From positions 5,388,713 to 5,452,712 of the forward strand of contig NC_092574.1 of assembly GCF_037975245.1 (NCBI RefSeq): a stretch of 64,000 bases of DNA, written 5' to 3'. The notes beneath the pieces are model-generated. The model was not told the origin of the DNA and searched no databases. It worked only from the letters and a program-made list of their open reading frames with translations. How positions within the stretch are numbered: the first letter of the stretch is position 1; each line of letters starts with the position of its first letter. Below, piece by piece: positions 50,501-58,448 of this stretch. This stretch comes from Apostichopus japonicus. Its lineage: Eukaryota; Echinodermata; Holothuroidea; Aspidochirotida; Stichopodidae. The position numbers and the translations under genes were made by a program.

Positions 50501-53500
50501 ACTTCATGCCTCTTTCAAATAATGTTTCGGCAGCAGAGCGAGCCATTTAAAAATACTTACATTTGAATATTAATTGTTTCACTGCCAGTTGAGGGCATTT
50601 GAAGACTTGCCCCAAACCGCGTGCCACCCTCTAAAAAAAGTTAACTGTCGGTTGCTTGCAAGTGAAGTTTTTTTTTCTTGTCGCTACAAAATGCAGACAG
50701 TAATGAAACGTGATACCTTGTTCTCTTTTATCTAGACCTGAGATGTCCATCGCTGCTATGTACACTGTGTTGTGGGTATTGACCCTAGCTGCATGTATTG
50801 ACTGTGCACTAGTGTCTAATTACCGACGATAGCAAGCTGTGTGTGTATTTTCTGGGATCGATGGTAGTGTCTAACACTTCTGTTACACCTCATTTCGAAA
50901 CTAGGTCAGATTACTGGCGTCAGACGTTTCTTTGTGCGCGAGTCTAATTCACTCCCTTTAAATCCATGACTTTTTTAATAAGCTTCTTTCCCATCAGCGG
51001 CAGTCGCTATGTGAGGTAATATTTTCTTTTCCCGGTTCTGTGGTGAACATGTTGATTGTGTGCATTGCTCATCATGAGCCAATGTGAGTTACAGAGATAG
51101 GACACAGATTGTTTGACATACATATGGATATATGTCTGTCCTACCTATTAGTGCCGAACAATCATGAGTGTACACTGTCCAAGTTAGTATGGTTTGACCT
51201 GTGTATATTTGTGTTCAGATTTTGTGTAGCAGTATTCAGTGGCGGAGCTAGGGGTATTTGTCAGGGGGGGGGGACGAGAATGGTCTGTAGGGGCGCTTTC
51301 GACACTATCTTAGAGGAGCGCCACGACAGGTTGGCGTGGAGCGTTCAGAAATTTTTTGAGTAAAGATACTCCATACATCGCCGGAAATGACCCTTTCTGG
51401 GCCTTGCTAATTTGCAGATAAACGAAGAATAAATAGCCATTAGAGCATTTTGTCAGAAAATTACACCTACAAAATGTGACAAATGTCAATAGGTAGCTGA
51501 GAGCGCAATAAAAAAGTCAATAATCGCGAATAAGTAAAAAGTGGTAAAAAGCTGAAAAGGGCGCCACCAGTCCATTTGAGTCCGTCAGGGCATCCGCCCC
51601 CTTGACTGTATGGACGCTCCGCCACTGGCAGTATTGAAGTTTCTGACAAGTGTCTCTTATGAAGTACTATGGTTGCCAGTGTACATAACTGCTGTATTTC
51701 TTTGCCTTGTATAGCAATTTGTCGATATTGTAAAGCTCTTTGCGATGCAATACTGGATAAATGATTCCCTGTGTGTCGATCACCAAACATATGATTCAAT
51801 TTTGAAAGTGAACCTGCCCAGAAACTGGGTTTTTGCTTTTGCTACCCTTGTACGTGACACAACGAAATTTGATAAATACTATTGCTTTGGGAAAATAGGT
51901 CACACTTTGCCTCCAAGCATTGTTCTGGTTTTGGTTTTTTAAATAAAGACATTTATAGGTTGGTCAATCAGCGCACCCTAGGTGGTACACTCCTTCCAAG
52001 CCCTAGAAAATTCCTTGATTTGTCAATAATCAATCCTTTATACCTATACCTGCTCCATTTTTTTCTCAACTTTGTTCCAAATTAATACATGTCATTTTCA
52101 GACATTTCACAAGCTTTTTTTCTCCCCACGTAACACCTATCATGATAATTTTGTATGTGTTAGCAATTAAAAGGTATACACACAAATTAAAGGAGAAATA
52201 AACCATGGGGTTTTGCAGTGACCTCATAGTTGAGACTAATATTCCTATACCCTCTGTGAAATAACTAGTCAAAACTAAACCTTTCCCCAAATTTCCAGGA
52301 ATTTTCAAATTATTTTCTCAAACCTACTGTGTTGGCAGCTATTATGTTAATTTCAATAAGGAGGGAGCTTCAAGAATGATGTCAGCGAGCCACATCGTAA
52401 GTTAAACAGTTCCCCTCGCTGCAACATGAATTGAACACTTGCTCTTGGAGATTGTTTGGAAGTTGGTGCAAAATGCCGGAGTGCCAAGCATTCGGTTGTA
52501 TAAACATATATTTCTTTCTTTTTGCTTGTGCAATTTGAATTATTGTTGGTATTGGCAACACTTTTGCAATTGATATGCAATATGTGGCTCGCTTACGTCA
52601 TGAAACAAACGGGAACTGTCGCAATTCAAACAAAATGACAAATGCCATGGGCAACAATTACATCAATTTTTAAGGTTGAAACGTCTATGGGACATGTTGT
52701 CTAAGTACAGATGAACACAGAGGCTGTATTAAGTCAAACTTCACAGCAGATCCTATTTTTTGTTCATTTTAGACACTGATCCACAAAGGATGAAGAATAT
52801 TGAGTATGATAAGTAATTGACCTCAACAAATGCATATTTGATTTCCCAATAGGATTAATTAAAACAGTTGTTGGCTACATCTACCCTTGTGTGAGTTACA
52901 TCAAGGAATGGGTCCTATCAGTACAACAGAGGCTACTGCAATTATAATATTTATAGACAACCACAACCGTTGTTACTGCTAACACAATATACCTCTTTGA
53001 GGTGTTTGTATACAGAGGGCTTTGCAACAAAACAAGCAATAAAGTTTGGATATTTGAGTTCCAACAGACTAATTGGATCCATTTTAAGTAGTTAATGGAT
53101 CAGCCCCCAGCCCCCCCCCCCCCTCACGTTTTATTCACTGTTTTATTTCTCAGTCAGTGTCTATAAGAAGGTTATCCACAGATTGTAGAATGTGTCATCT
53201 CCATAATATACATCCTTTGGTTTCTATGGATGTCAACTGCTCTTATATTTCTGTACAGCTTGGCTCTAGTCAGTCCATATCATATCATCACTACATTAAC
53301 AAAAGGTTATTTAAAGTTTGAAAAGCAGTCCCATCTTCATTGCAGCATGGTTAATCACCTGTATGGAAGCATCCTAAAACAAAAGGTCAAGGTTAGCCAA
53401 AGTCCAGAATGGTTCTCAGACTCTTAATGCCAGAAGTGGCTTTTAAAGGCATTGAAGAGTCGCCCCAAACTGCGTGCCGCCATCTGAAAAAGTTAACTTT

Positions 53501-54920
53501 CCATTGCTTGCAAGTGAAGTGTTTTTCGTGTCGCTACAAAATGAAGACAGTAATGAAACGTGATACCTTGTTATCTTTTATCTAGACCTGAGATGTCCAT
53601 CGCTGCTATGTACACTGTGTTGTGGGTATTGACCCTAGCTGCATGTATTGACTGTGCACTAGTGTCTAATTACCGACGGTAGCAAGCTGTGTGTGTATTT
53701 TCTGGGATCGATGGTGGTGTCAAACACTTCTGTTACACCTCATTCAAAACTAGGTCAGATTACCGGCATGAGACGTTTCTTTGTGCGCAAGTCTTCACTG
53801 CCTTTAAGTGATGCTAATATCAATAAACTGCATGGTACTGGCCCTGTACATCCCCCCACCCCACCTTCCCTCCTCTCCCCTCCACACAACAATGAAGTAT
53901 TTTAAACTTGCTATCCCTGATCCCTCATTACTGCTGCAAATCTACTTAACTGATCTCTGATAATGTTTCCAAGTCTGTGTATTTGTACATTCAAGTAGGT
54001 TTTTTTTTGTGAATTTGGTTTATTTTGGAATTACAGTAATATCTAGGTGATATACCCCTGGCTGTGCTTAAATTCCAGCCACAGCTTGCTGCTGGATGAT
54101 TTGGTCAAAACACTTGACTATTCAACTGATCACCCTGGTCACAACTTTTTTCTGCAGTTCCCAGCAGGCATTGTGCTTCCTTTGTATCAAAGAATTTTTA
54201 AATGCATGGTCTGTTCAAACATACAAACTTTTAACAGACAGCAATACTATATGTGTCTTTGTATCTATGAAGAACTAAATGGTGGATTGAATAAATTCAT
54301 CTTTGGAAGTTGAACATGTTTGCAACCAAAACTTAAAACTCCTCCCCCACCACCCCAACCCCCACTCTCTCTTTAAATATTACTGGTTGAAAGAGAAACG
54401 TATACCAGATTTAGTGGCAGGAATATCATTTAAAGATTGCAAAGATTATGTGGAAGGCCTAGAGCTGTCTGCAGAGCTATAGACAGTAGAGGGGTTTGGG
54501 AAGCAGGAGGGGGGTGGGGGATGGGGCATATGTGGTCTAATTACTTTTCATCAATATACTAACAATCATCAAACTAAACAAGAGGTGGTATACCTACTTA
54601 AATCCTGAACTCGGTGAAGACCACTGCATACTGATGATTACACACGTTACCGTACATAGAGTAATATGACAGGACACACTATGGAAATAATTCAAGCATC
54701 ATATGTGCAGTTTCTCAGGTTCAGAGCCGTCAGGGGTTTTATGTTGAGAAGGTTTTAAGAAGGAGAATCTTTGTGTCATTTTGCAGGCTCCTTTGTCATG
54801 AACACAGAGGAAGATATACGACAGACTATAAAGGATTATCATCTGAGGAAGAACGGGTTTGAGAGAGCCACAGACTGGAGCTCAACAACAGGGCTGGAGT
54901 ATTTGGACTCACAATTTTGA
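29481..54920 (+). CDS. Pirin-family protein gene, eight coding exons (full span)
   Basis: Joining 29481-29570, 30936-31028, 31998-32078, 32774-32983, 33677-33806, 34122-34204, 40012-40078 and 54787-54920 gives an uninterrupted protein of 295 residues; vertebrate pirin has about 290. Pirin is a nuclear and cytosolic bicupin that binds iron in its N-terminal cupin, acts as a redox-dependent NF-kappaB cofactor in mammals and shows quercetinase activity in several species. Landmarks in order are LDPFL, MPDHPSRGFQT, DFCGNVG, TPGDVQ, SSGCGMVYSE, GIQLYVNI, WSVLIYILSG, SKGDDLHIEN and NGFERATDW. The usual metal ligands are three His and one Glu. Here His54 and Glu100 are kept, but the second His is Ser56 and the third is Tyr98. 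All introns are GT-AG and all phases agree. Family assignment is secure; metal binding and activity are doubtful. The gene may be a paralogue of a canonical pirin elsewhere. Confidence 0.93.
29571..30935. other. Pirin intron 1
   Basis: Non-coding. A CAGTGGCATGTACAAAGGGG start at about 30236, followed by a purine-rich G run, resembles the end of a hAT-like element, but no matching right end was found. Confidence 0.5.
30936..31028 (+). CDS. Pirin gene coding exon 2 (first metal-ligand motif)
   Basis: Thirty-one codons between 'tgtgtgttccag' and ACG|GTAAGC. It encodes the LDPFLQLDHF strand and the MPDHPSRGFQT motif. In canonical pirins this motif is DHPHRGF and both His bind iron. Here the second one is Ser (AGT codon at 31011-31013). 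Phase 0 at both ends. Confidence 0.93.
31029..31997. other. Pirin intron 2, with a G-quadruplex-prone tract
   Basis: Non-coding. The + strand at 31606-31640 has four or more G runs of three to six separated by one to three bases (GGGTGGGGGTTGGGGTGGGG), a canonical quadruplex pattern on the non-template strand. Otherwise nothing is recognised. Confidence 0.6.
31998..32078 (+). CDS. Pirin gene coding exon 3
   Basis: Twenty-seven codons between a T-rich acceptor (ttttttttag) and CAA|GTAAGT. It encodes VTYMLQGSIKYSDFCGNVG and TPGDVQ, the conserved N-terminal cupin strands equivalent to the DFCGHTG and NPGDLQ segments of vertebrate pirin. Phase 0 at both ends. Confidence 0.93.
32079..33676. other. 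Pirin introns 3 and 4 around exon 4
   Basis: Intron 3 is 32079-32773 and intron 4 is 32984-33676. Both are non-coding. Intron 4 has a G run at about 33029-33047. Confidence 0.5.
32774..32983 (+). CDS. Pirin gene coding exon 4 (second metal-ligand motif)
   Basis: Seventy codons between 'gttgaaccacag' and AAG|GTGTGT. It begins VVSSGCGMVYSESP, aligned with the canonical MTAGRGILHAEMP. The ligand His is Tyr here (TAC), while the ligand Glu is kept. It continues with GIQLYVNI, the inter-domain PGYQYTSVQDIPEV segment and KVSVVLGEAF. Phase 0 at both ends. Confidence 0.93.
33677..33806 (+). CDS. Pirin gene coding exon 5
   Basis: Forty-three codons plus one base between 'tttattccag' and TTG|GTAAGA. 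It encodes the start of the C-terminal cupin: ITPVNICDVTIATDRHLEIP, then WSVLIYILSGKLIIG, equivalent to the GWTSFIYTISGDVYIG segment of vertebrate pirin. It ends in phase 1. Confidence 0.93.
34122..34204 (+). CDS. Pirin gene coding exon 6
   Basis: Two bases plus 27 codons between 'taaatctttcag' and AAG|GTAATT. It encodes PPSNTRVVLSQEAAVISKGD followed by DLHIENK, matching the HHTAVLGEGDSVQVENK segment of vertebrate pirin. It ends in phase 0. Intron 5 is only 315 bases. Confidence 0.93.
34540..34737 (+). repeat. 16-bp minisatellite (GCACTTACGCAGTTAC)
   Basis: The octamer pattern TTACGCA(C/G) repeats throughout. In the second half it settles into a clean 16-base unit GCACTTACGCAGTTAC repeated about four times, and the first half carries diverged versions. 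It lies in pirin intron 6. Confidence 0.9.
34738..35831. other. Pirin intron 6, no feature recognised
   Basis: Non-coding sequence between the minisatellite and the inverted-repeat element. It has somewhat more CpG than flanking introns, but no exon is seen. Confidence 0.4.
35838..38112. mobile_element. Inverted-repeat DNA transposon relic of 2.3 kb with 6-bp flanking repeat
   Basis: The left end is CAGGGGTCGAAATTTAG and the right end is TAAATTTCGACCCCTG, inverted. Direct AGTCTG hexamers flank both ends exactly (35832-35837 and 38113-38118). Subterminal palindromes around CACTATTCC/GGAATAGTG recur inside both ends. The termini look hAT-like, although hAT normally duplicates 8 bp. The element could carry decayed transposase sequence, but I recognise no transposase motif in its short open frames. 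A fragment of the CATAGG family lies inside it at 37587-37655. Confidence 0.75.
37587..37655 (+). mobile_element. hAT 'CATAGG' family fragment nested in the larger element
   Basis: It starts CATAGGCGTAGGAG and continues with 'cgacttgcccgaaaaatata', identical in order to the left part of the copies at 8556 and 26015. The right end is missing. It shows that the family inserted into, or was captured by, the 35838-38112 element. Confidence 0.7.
38690..38838 (+). repeat. 25-bp minisatellite
   Basis: Units of TCATACTCAACATAGTTGCC plus TGTAT repeat about five times, with one 2-base insertion and diverged edge copies. It is in pirin intron 6. Confidence 0.9.
38839..40011. other. Pirin intron 6, 3' part, nothing recognised
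   Basis: Non-coding; the frame at 39088-39312 has no recognisable domain. Confidence 0.4.
40012..40078 (+). CDS. Pirin gene coding exon 7
   Basis: Twenty-two codons plus one base between 'tttatttgtag' and CAAG|GTAAGG. It encodes TDPCRFLLMTGKCLGEEISR, equivalent to the conserved FVLIAGEPLREPV stretch. It is 5.8 kb from exon 6. The intron between them holds a 16-bp minisatellite and a 2.3-kb inverted-repeat element. Confidence 0.9.
40079..41358. other. Pirin intron 7, 5' part, nothing recognised
   Basis: AT-rich non-coding sequence up to the hAT element. Confidence 0.4.
41367..41740. mobile_element. hAT MITE 'CAGTGGCGG' family, copy 1, perfect 8-bp target duplication
   Basis: It starts CAGTGGCGGGAGC and ends GCTCCGCCATTG. 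It is flanked by CTGCAGTG at 41359-41366 and 41741-41748. Inside is a hairpin-forming stretch with GCGCCACC and GGTTGGCGC, then 'gatcgccggaaatgaccc', shared with the copy at 51237. No ORF of note. Confidence 0.88.
41741..42217. other. Pirin intron 7, nothing recognised
   Basis: Non-coding stretch between the hAT element and the 60-bp array. Confidence 0.4.
42218..42510 (+). repeat. 60-bp tandem array, five units
   Basis: Units start with 'cataacatactgtgatgtct' and contain 'gtattctatagtgcattgga'. Five units of 60 bases are read, with substitutions between them. Because 60 is divisible by three, a minus-strand frame (42220-42552) stays open through the array; it is not considered a gene. Confidence 0.9.
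42511..43487. other. Pirin intron 7, nothing firmly recognised
   Basis: Non-coding. A C-rich run at about 42848-42872 would be G-rich on the minus strand. Confidence 0.4.
43488..43521 (-). CDS. Candidate first coding exon of a minus-strand nested gene
   Basis: On the minus strand, CAAAATGGCGGCGAC places an ATG at 43521 inside a perfect YY1-type promoter/initiation motif (AAAATGGCGGC), common at starts of housekeeping genes in animals. Eleven codons (MAATATKSPSR) plus one base follow, before a GAG|GTAATC donor at 43487. The surrounding 200 bases are CpG-richer than the intron around them. Downstream exons on the minus strand were not identified and no protein family is recognised, so this could equally be a duplicated promoter fragment. 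Confidence 0.3.
43511..43525 (-). promoter_or_regulatory. YY1-like AAAATGGCGGC element
   Basis: The minus strand reads CAAAATGGCGGCGAC. It matches the known YY1 core AANATGGCGGC that often overlaps the translation start of animal genes. Function here is inferred from the match only. Confidence 0.35.
43526..44159. other. Intronic or intergenic, CpG-richer then AT-rich, no gene recognised
   Basis: Would be the promoter flank of the minus-strand candidate at 43521. A purine-rich run lies at 43752-43795. Confidence 0.35.
44160..44360 (+). other. G/T-rich tract with quadruplex potential
   Basis: Repeated GGGGTGTGG, AGGGGTTTTGGGGGAGGG and related phrases give many runs of three to five G on the + strand. 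They form loosely repeated units around 'agctttggga'. No gene is supported. Confidence 0.5.
45018..45491 (-). pseudogene. Copia-type (Ty1/copia) gag relic
   Basis: On the minus strand an ATG at 45491 opens a frame with a MDGSNWLTWNFQMRHLF stretch, the typical gag N-terminus of Copia elements. Further on, RTLFEKDSLTNKIQLKKKYL and DRWAAIGAPISEEDQVV match the UBN2 part of Copia gag. At least one frameshift (near 45395) and two in-frame stops interrupt it, so it is dead. Homology fades below about 45018, and no protease, integrase or reverse transcriptase follows. Gag in such elements packages the RNA in virus-like particles in the cytoplasm. The relic sits in pirin intron 7, antisense to pirin. 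Confidence 0.8.
45615..45632 (-). other. Copia primer-binding site (initiator tRNA-Met half type)
   Basis: The minus strand reads GGTTATTGGCCCAGACAC. Drosophila copia and relatives prime from an internal region of initiator tRNA-Met, with a site of the form GGTTATGGGCCCAG. This sequence matches it with one change and lies between the candidate LTR and gag, exactly where expected. Confidence 0.65.
45633..45841 (-). mobile_element. Candidate 5' LTR of the Copia relic
   Basis: On the minus strand the block starts TGTTGTTACAACTC and ends CGAACA directly before the primer-binding site, giving TG...CA ends with TGTT/AACA symmetry. TATA-like 'tatactcttatag' lies inside. About 209 bases is short but plausible for metazoan Copia. 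The left border is inferred from the TGTTG motif only, because no second LTR is present to compare. Confidence 0.45.
45842..47461. other. Intronic sequence, no gene recognised
   Basis: AT-rich. A CA microsatellite lies at 46200-46210 and an AAT-type run at 46732-46745. CpG frequency rises towards 47100-47450. Confidence 0.4.
47462..47635 (-). CDS. Candidate first coding exon of a minus-strand gene nested in pirin intron 7
   Basis: On the minus strand 58 codons run from ATG 47635 to a perfect donor AAG|GTAAGT at 47461 (phase 0). The peptide is charged and protein-like: MDVIGKIRKHPNVIRVYEYR near the start, and PERNEDFTNRTVHFLIDDQR near the end. The upstream side carries ETS-type sites, and the exon and its flanks are markedly CpG-richer than the neighbouring intron, as for a first exon with promoter. 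A short upstream ATG (47639) opens a frame that ends after six codons. I do not recognise the family and found no downstream exon; the Copia relic lies about 1.6 kb further along the same strand. It could be a retained fragment of a gene. Confidence 0.42.
47684..47697 (-). promoter_or_regulatory. ETS-family binding site upstream of the 47.6-kb candidate exon
   Basis: The minus strand reads GACCCGGAAGTAAT, containing the CCGGAAGT core used by ETS/GABP factors at many TATA-less promoters. It lies about 50 bases before the candidate ATG. Functional use is inferred. Confidence 0.35.
47698..48324. other. Intronic, nothing recognised
   Basis: No exon, element or repeat recognised. Confidence 0.4.
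48325..48398 (+). repeat. ATTAAACTTTC minisatellite (about 11 bp)
   Basis: CATTAAACTTT repeats about six times with one-base length differences. Confidence 0.9.
48399..50589. other. Intronic; TA microsatellite
   Basis: An uninterrupted (TA)n run lies at about 49369-49396. Overlapping frames on both strands at 48583-48895 and the frame at 49842-50096 have no recognisable domain. Confidence 0.45.
50590..50965 (+). repeat. Dispersed repeat, copy 1 (partner at 53440)
   Basis: About 360 bases starting near 'gggcatttgaagacttgccc' and ending near 'gtttctttgtgcgcgagtct' recur at 53440-53810 in the same orientation. A 180-base core from 'gtaatgaaacgtgatacctt' through 'gcatgtattgactgtgcact' is nearly identical. 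No inverted ends, poly-A tail or coding frame is clear, so the class is unknown (SINE-like or solo-LTR-like are both possible). Confidence 0.8.
51237..51627. mobile_element. hAT MITE 'CAGTGGCGG' family, copy 2, perfect 8-bp target duplication
   Basis: It starts CAGTGGCGGAGC and ends GCTCCGCCACTG. It is flanked by GCAGTATT at 51229-51236 and 51628-51635. It shares the internal hairpin and 'tgaccctttc...ggccttgctaatttgcaga' sequence with the copy at 41367. It has the full CACTG end that copy 1 has lost. Confidence 0.9.
51636..52375. other. Intronic, nothing recognised
   Basis: No exon or repeat recognised. Confidence 0.4.
52376..52601. mobile_element. Small inverted-repeat element with a THAP-like start codon region
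   Basis: ATGATGTCAGCGAGCCACAT at the left is matched at 18 of 20 positions by the inverted right end ATGTGGCTCGCTTACGTCAT. Between them, on the + strand from 52473, is MPECQAFGCIN, which resembles the first residues of a THAP zinc finger (C-x4-C, FGC-N). It then runs into non-THAP residues and a stop at 52536-52538. THAP fingers start P-element-type transposases, so a P-like MITE that kept the 5' coding end is possible. No target-site duplication is evident. Confidence 0.4.
52602..53439. other. Intronic, nothing recognised
   Basis: Non-coding, with a C run at about 53107-53123. Confidence 0.4.
53440..53810 (+). repeat. Dispersed repeat, copy 2 (partner at 50590)
   Basis: Same sequence as 50590-50965 with a few percent differences by eye. 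The two copies diverge abruptly on both sides, so this is a mobile or duplicated segment and not part of a longer duplication. Confidence 0.8.
53811..54786. other. End of pirin intron 7, nothing recognised
   Basis: Non-coding; C-rich and G-rich tracts at 53850-53885 and 54490-54530. Confidence 0.4.
54787..54920 (+). CDS. Pirin gene coding exon 8 (terminal)
   Basis: Two bases plus 43 codons and a TGA stop, after the acceptor 'tcattttgcag'. It encodes SFVMNTEEDIRQTIKDYH then NGFERATDW, the typical pirin C-terminus (PFVMNTNEEI..., NGFERAKTW). The tail STTGLEYLDSQF is a little longer than in vertebrates. Intron 7, which it closes, is 14.7 kb. Confidence 0.92.
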
Positions 54921-54982
54921 TGATTCTGAGAAGGACATCTGCAGGGTATACCTACAGTCACACAACTGAGATTTTTATCCAG

Positions 54983-54988
54983 GTAAGT
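54983..54988 (+). other. Possible splice donor in the pirin 3' untranslated region
   Basis: CCAG|GTAAGT at 54983 is a full-consensus donor 62 bases past the stop codon. If used, the last exon of the transcript lies further downstream and the 60-bp array at 55122 would be intronic. No acceptor was identified. Confidence 0.3.
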
Positions 54989-55121
54989 CCCTTTCTTCCA
55001 GTGATGAGGTTCCTGCGGTTGACCAATACTGAATTACTGAACTGATTGTGAAACATCTGTTATATTGGTTTCACAATCAGACAGAGAAATTTTTAGCACC
55101 TCTTGAATCTGATTCCCTGGT

Positions 55122-56395
55122 GTAGAGCATTGTTTGGTATCACAGTATCATCTACTTGGTATCTTTATCCAGAGTAGAGCATTGTTTGGTATCACAATGA
55201 CACAGTTTCACCTACTTGGTATCTTGATCCAGAGTAGAGCATTGTTTGGTATCACAATGAAACAGTATCACCTACTTGTTATCTTGATCCAGAGTAGAGC
55301 ATTTGTTTGGTATCACAATGAAACAGTATCACCTACTTGTTATCTTGATCCAGAGTAGAGCATTTGTTTGGTATCACAATGAAACAGTATCACCTACTTG
55401 TTATCTTGATCCAGAGTAGAGCATTTGTTTGGTATCACAATGAAACAGTATCACCTACTTGTTATCTTGATCCAGAGTAGAGCATTTGTTTGGTATCACA
55501 ATGAAACAGTATCACCTACTTGTTATCTTGATCCAGAGTAGAGCATTTGTTTGGTATCACAATGAAACAGTATCACCTACTTGGTATCTTGATCCGGAGT
55601 AGAGCATTGTTTGGTATCACAATGACACAGTATCACCTACTTGGTATCTTGATCCGGAGTAGAGCATTGTTTGGTATCACAATGAAACAGTATCACCTAC
55701 TTGGTATCTTGATCCGGAGTAGAGCATTGTTTGGTATCACAATGACACAGTATCACCTACTTGGTATCTTGATCCGGAGTAGAGCATTGTTTGGTATCAC
55801 AATGACACAGTATCACCTACTTGGTATCTTGATCCGGAGTAGAGCATTGTTTGGTATCACAATGAAACAGTATCACCTACTTGGTATCTTGATCCGGAGT
55901 AGAGCATTGTTTGGTATCACAATGAAACAGTATCACCTACTTGGTATCTTGATCCGGAGTAGAGCATTGTTTGGTATCACAATGACACAGTATCACCTAC
56001 TTGGTATCTTGATCCGGAGTAGAGCATTGTTTGGTATCACAATGACACAGTATCACCTACTTGGTATCTTGATCCGGAGTAGAGCATTGTTTGGTATCAC
56101 AATGAAACAGTATCACCTACTTGGTATCTTGATCCGGAGTAGAGCATTGTTTGGTATCACAATGACACAGTATCACCTACTTGGTATCTTGATCCGGAGT
56201 AGAGCATTGTTTGGTATCACAATGAAACAGTATCACCTACTTGGTATCTTGATCCGGAGTAGAGCATTGTTTGGTATCACAATGACACAGTATCACCTAC
56301 TTGGTATCTTGATCCGGAGTAGAGCATTGTTTGGTATCACAATGACACAGTATCACCTACTTGGTATCTTGATCCAATGTAGAGCAATGTTTGTA
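55122..56395 (+). repeat. 60/61-bp satellite-like array, 21 units, just 3' of pirin
   Basis: The unit GTAGAGCATTGTTTGGTATC...TTGATCCGGA repeats head to tail. There is one 52-base unit, two of 60, five of 61 (with an extra T in 'catttgtttgg', 'cttgttatctt' and 'ccagagtag'), then thirteen of 60 that are almost identical ('cttggtatctt', 'ccggagtag'). Within the last block units differ mainly at one base, 'aatgaAacag' or 'aatgaCacag'. Because 60 is divisible by three, a 297-codon frame (55547-56440) runs through it, coding a 20-residue repeat with no known family. It is treated as a by-product. Confidence 0.95.
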
Positions 56396-58394
56396 AGATC
56401 TACATTGTATCACTATTCAGTGTTATGCACCTTCATATGACCTTTTAAAGGTGTGTAGGAAATAATGAGACTATAAAGTAAACACGTTACCACCATGTCA
56501 CATGGTCCAGTCTCATTGTATGGGGAGTATTAGGATATATCTATAGTTATGTGTGAATATTAAATGGTTTAGTGAAAATAATGAAAATTACAAATATAGA
56601 CTTAGTTCCAGATCAGCAGACAGGATTTTTTTATATCCTTGATAGTGGGACATGTACTTTCCCCTAAAATAAAACTTGGATAAACACCATGCGCGTCACT
56701 GGAGCTACTTTAGTGGGTGTTAAACACTTACAAGCTTGATCATTCCCAAAGTGGAGCTTGAAAGAATTTTGTTTATGTGGATTTATTTAATGACCACAAT
56801 AAACTTGGGCATGTTTTATATTACATGTTTTCATTCAAAATGTGGCAAGGGATAAAAAATAATCCTAAAGGCTTTGTGGTTCCGTTAATTACTTAAAATT
56901 CAACCGTTCAATTCACAAGTTGAGAAGCATAACATTTAGTAACATAAATATTTTCCATTCACCTTCTCCAGAACGAGTTAATTCTTCATATATCCTTGTG
57001 TACATACATATCAGATATCACTTCATTTGTAAAACTGAAGTTTTACTCTTCTGTTTTCCACACTATCTCTAAGAAAGTTCAAGCTGTGAACTATGAAACT
57101 TTCTGGACAGTTTTACTGACATTTTTGTTATCCTCAAGAGTTGGGAAGAGTGGGAAAGGACGTGTGGGGGGGGGGTGCACTAGTGAAGACAAAGAAGACA
57201 ATTATTGACAACAGTCATCAAGCAATCATTTCTAGCCCCTCTATCTGGACAATTGTTACATTTTGCTTTGCCTCTTAGGTTTATCAGAAGTACAAGTCGA
57301 GTACCTAGCTATTTTATTCTTCCATTAAAGTCACTTCGGCACCTGTTCCACTCAAGCACAGTCGGTACTCATAAAGGACCGATCCGAAAGGAACAAATTA
57401 GTCAATTTGTTTTAGTGTAGGGCTGTAAACCTCAGCCAAAACCAGGACTTGCAAGGCGTTGGTTATCAACTAACCCCAGTGGAATGCAAAATGCCAAGCA
57501 ACGTATGATTGTAACTGCTGTTTTATGGAAGATGAATAGAATTTTATGAAATTACTTCTTCTTGATCATTTGAAATATTGATGCAGATAAAAAATATCCA
57601 TTAATTATGTTGACTTGAATTCATTGATGTTAAGTCTCATGGAATTTCAATTTTAACATAATTTACTTAAATCAAGAATGATTTATCAAAAGGAAGTGGT
57701 ATACGTGATACAGACCTTAAGCTCGATATTACTTGCTTGCAAACTATAAATATATCTAACTAAAAAATATATATATGTATATATCATATCTATATATATT
57801 TATATATATGTACATAAACATAATAATATTTTGTCATAAAAACTTTGCTCTAGTTAAAGATCTAGTCTAAAATCCAGTCAAGTTTGCTTTGTTTTGCTTT
57901 TAATTAATTAACAATTAGCTAAGATCTGAAATTTGAAGTGAGACTGAGGAAGTTGCACTAATCTTTGAGTTGTAAAAGATCAAATTTAATTGGCTGTTGT
58001 TATAGTTCATGTTCTCTACATGTAAAGCATGTACATGACATGTTACAAGTCAATTGGAAGTTTACTGTGTATGTAGAAGAGTGACTTTAGCAAGCAATGC
58101 ACACATTGGCTCTAATAGGACCTCCATAGCATGGAAGGGAATGTATTCCAACCATCACTTTACATGAAATGATGCCAGGGATCAAAGATGAACACTCCAA
58201 GTATTGCTGAGTAATCATTCATGCACTTTTGTACATTGAACACATCAGGAAAATTGATTGTCGGCTAAGAAAATATTTTCCTGTTTCTGTACTGATGATG
58301 TATGTACGTGTTTGTCCATGTAGATTTGATTCCGATTGTAATCATGATAGTTAAATAAGCATATGTAGGTTGAACTTCATACTTGATATGTTCA
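56396..58394. other. Flank of pirin, nothing firmly recognised
   Basis: AATAAA occurs at 56668-56673 and again near 56799 and could serve as polyadenylation signals if the transcript reaches here. A TA-rich block lies at 57762-57815. No exon recognised. Confidence 0.35.
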
Positions 58395-58448
58395 TCTCCC
58401 CTCCCTCCCCAACCCCCTCCCTCCCCAACCCCTCCCTCCCCAACCCCC
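58395..58448 (+). repeat. C-rich minisatellite (CCTCCCTCCCCAACCCC)
   Basis: Three near-identical 17-18-base units of CCCTCCCTCCCCAACCCC. The minus strand has quadruplex potential. Confidence 0.85.

Noticed and set aside
55122-56395. Possible CRISPR array
   Set aside because: Units are contiguous with no unique spacers, and the genome is animal.
55547-56440. 297-codon open frame with a 20-residue repeat
   Set aside because: It is produced by a 60-bp tandem unit. The adjoining 61-bp units break the frame, and no start context, signal or known family supports it.
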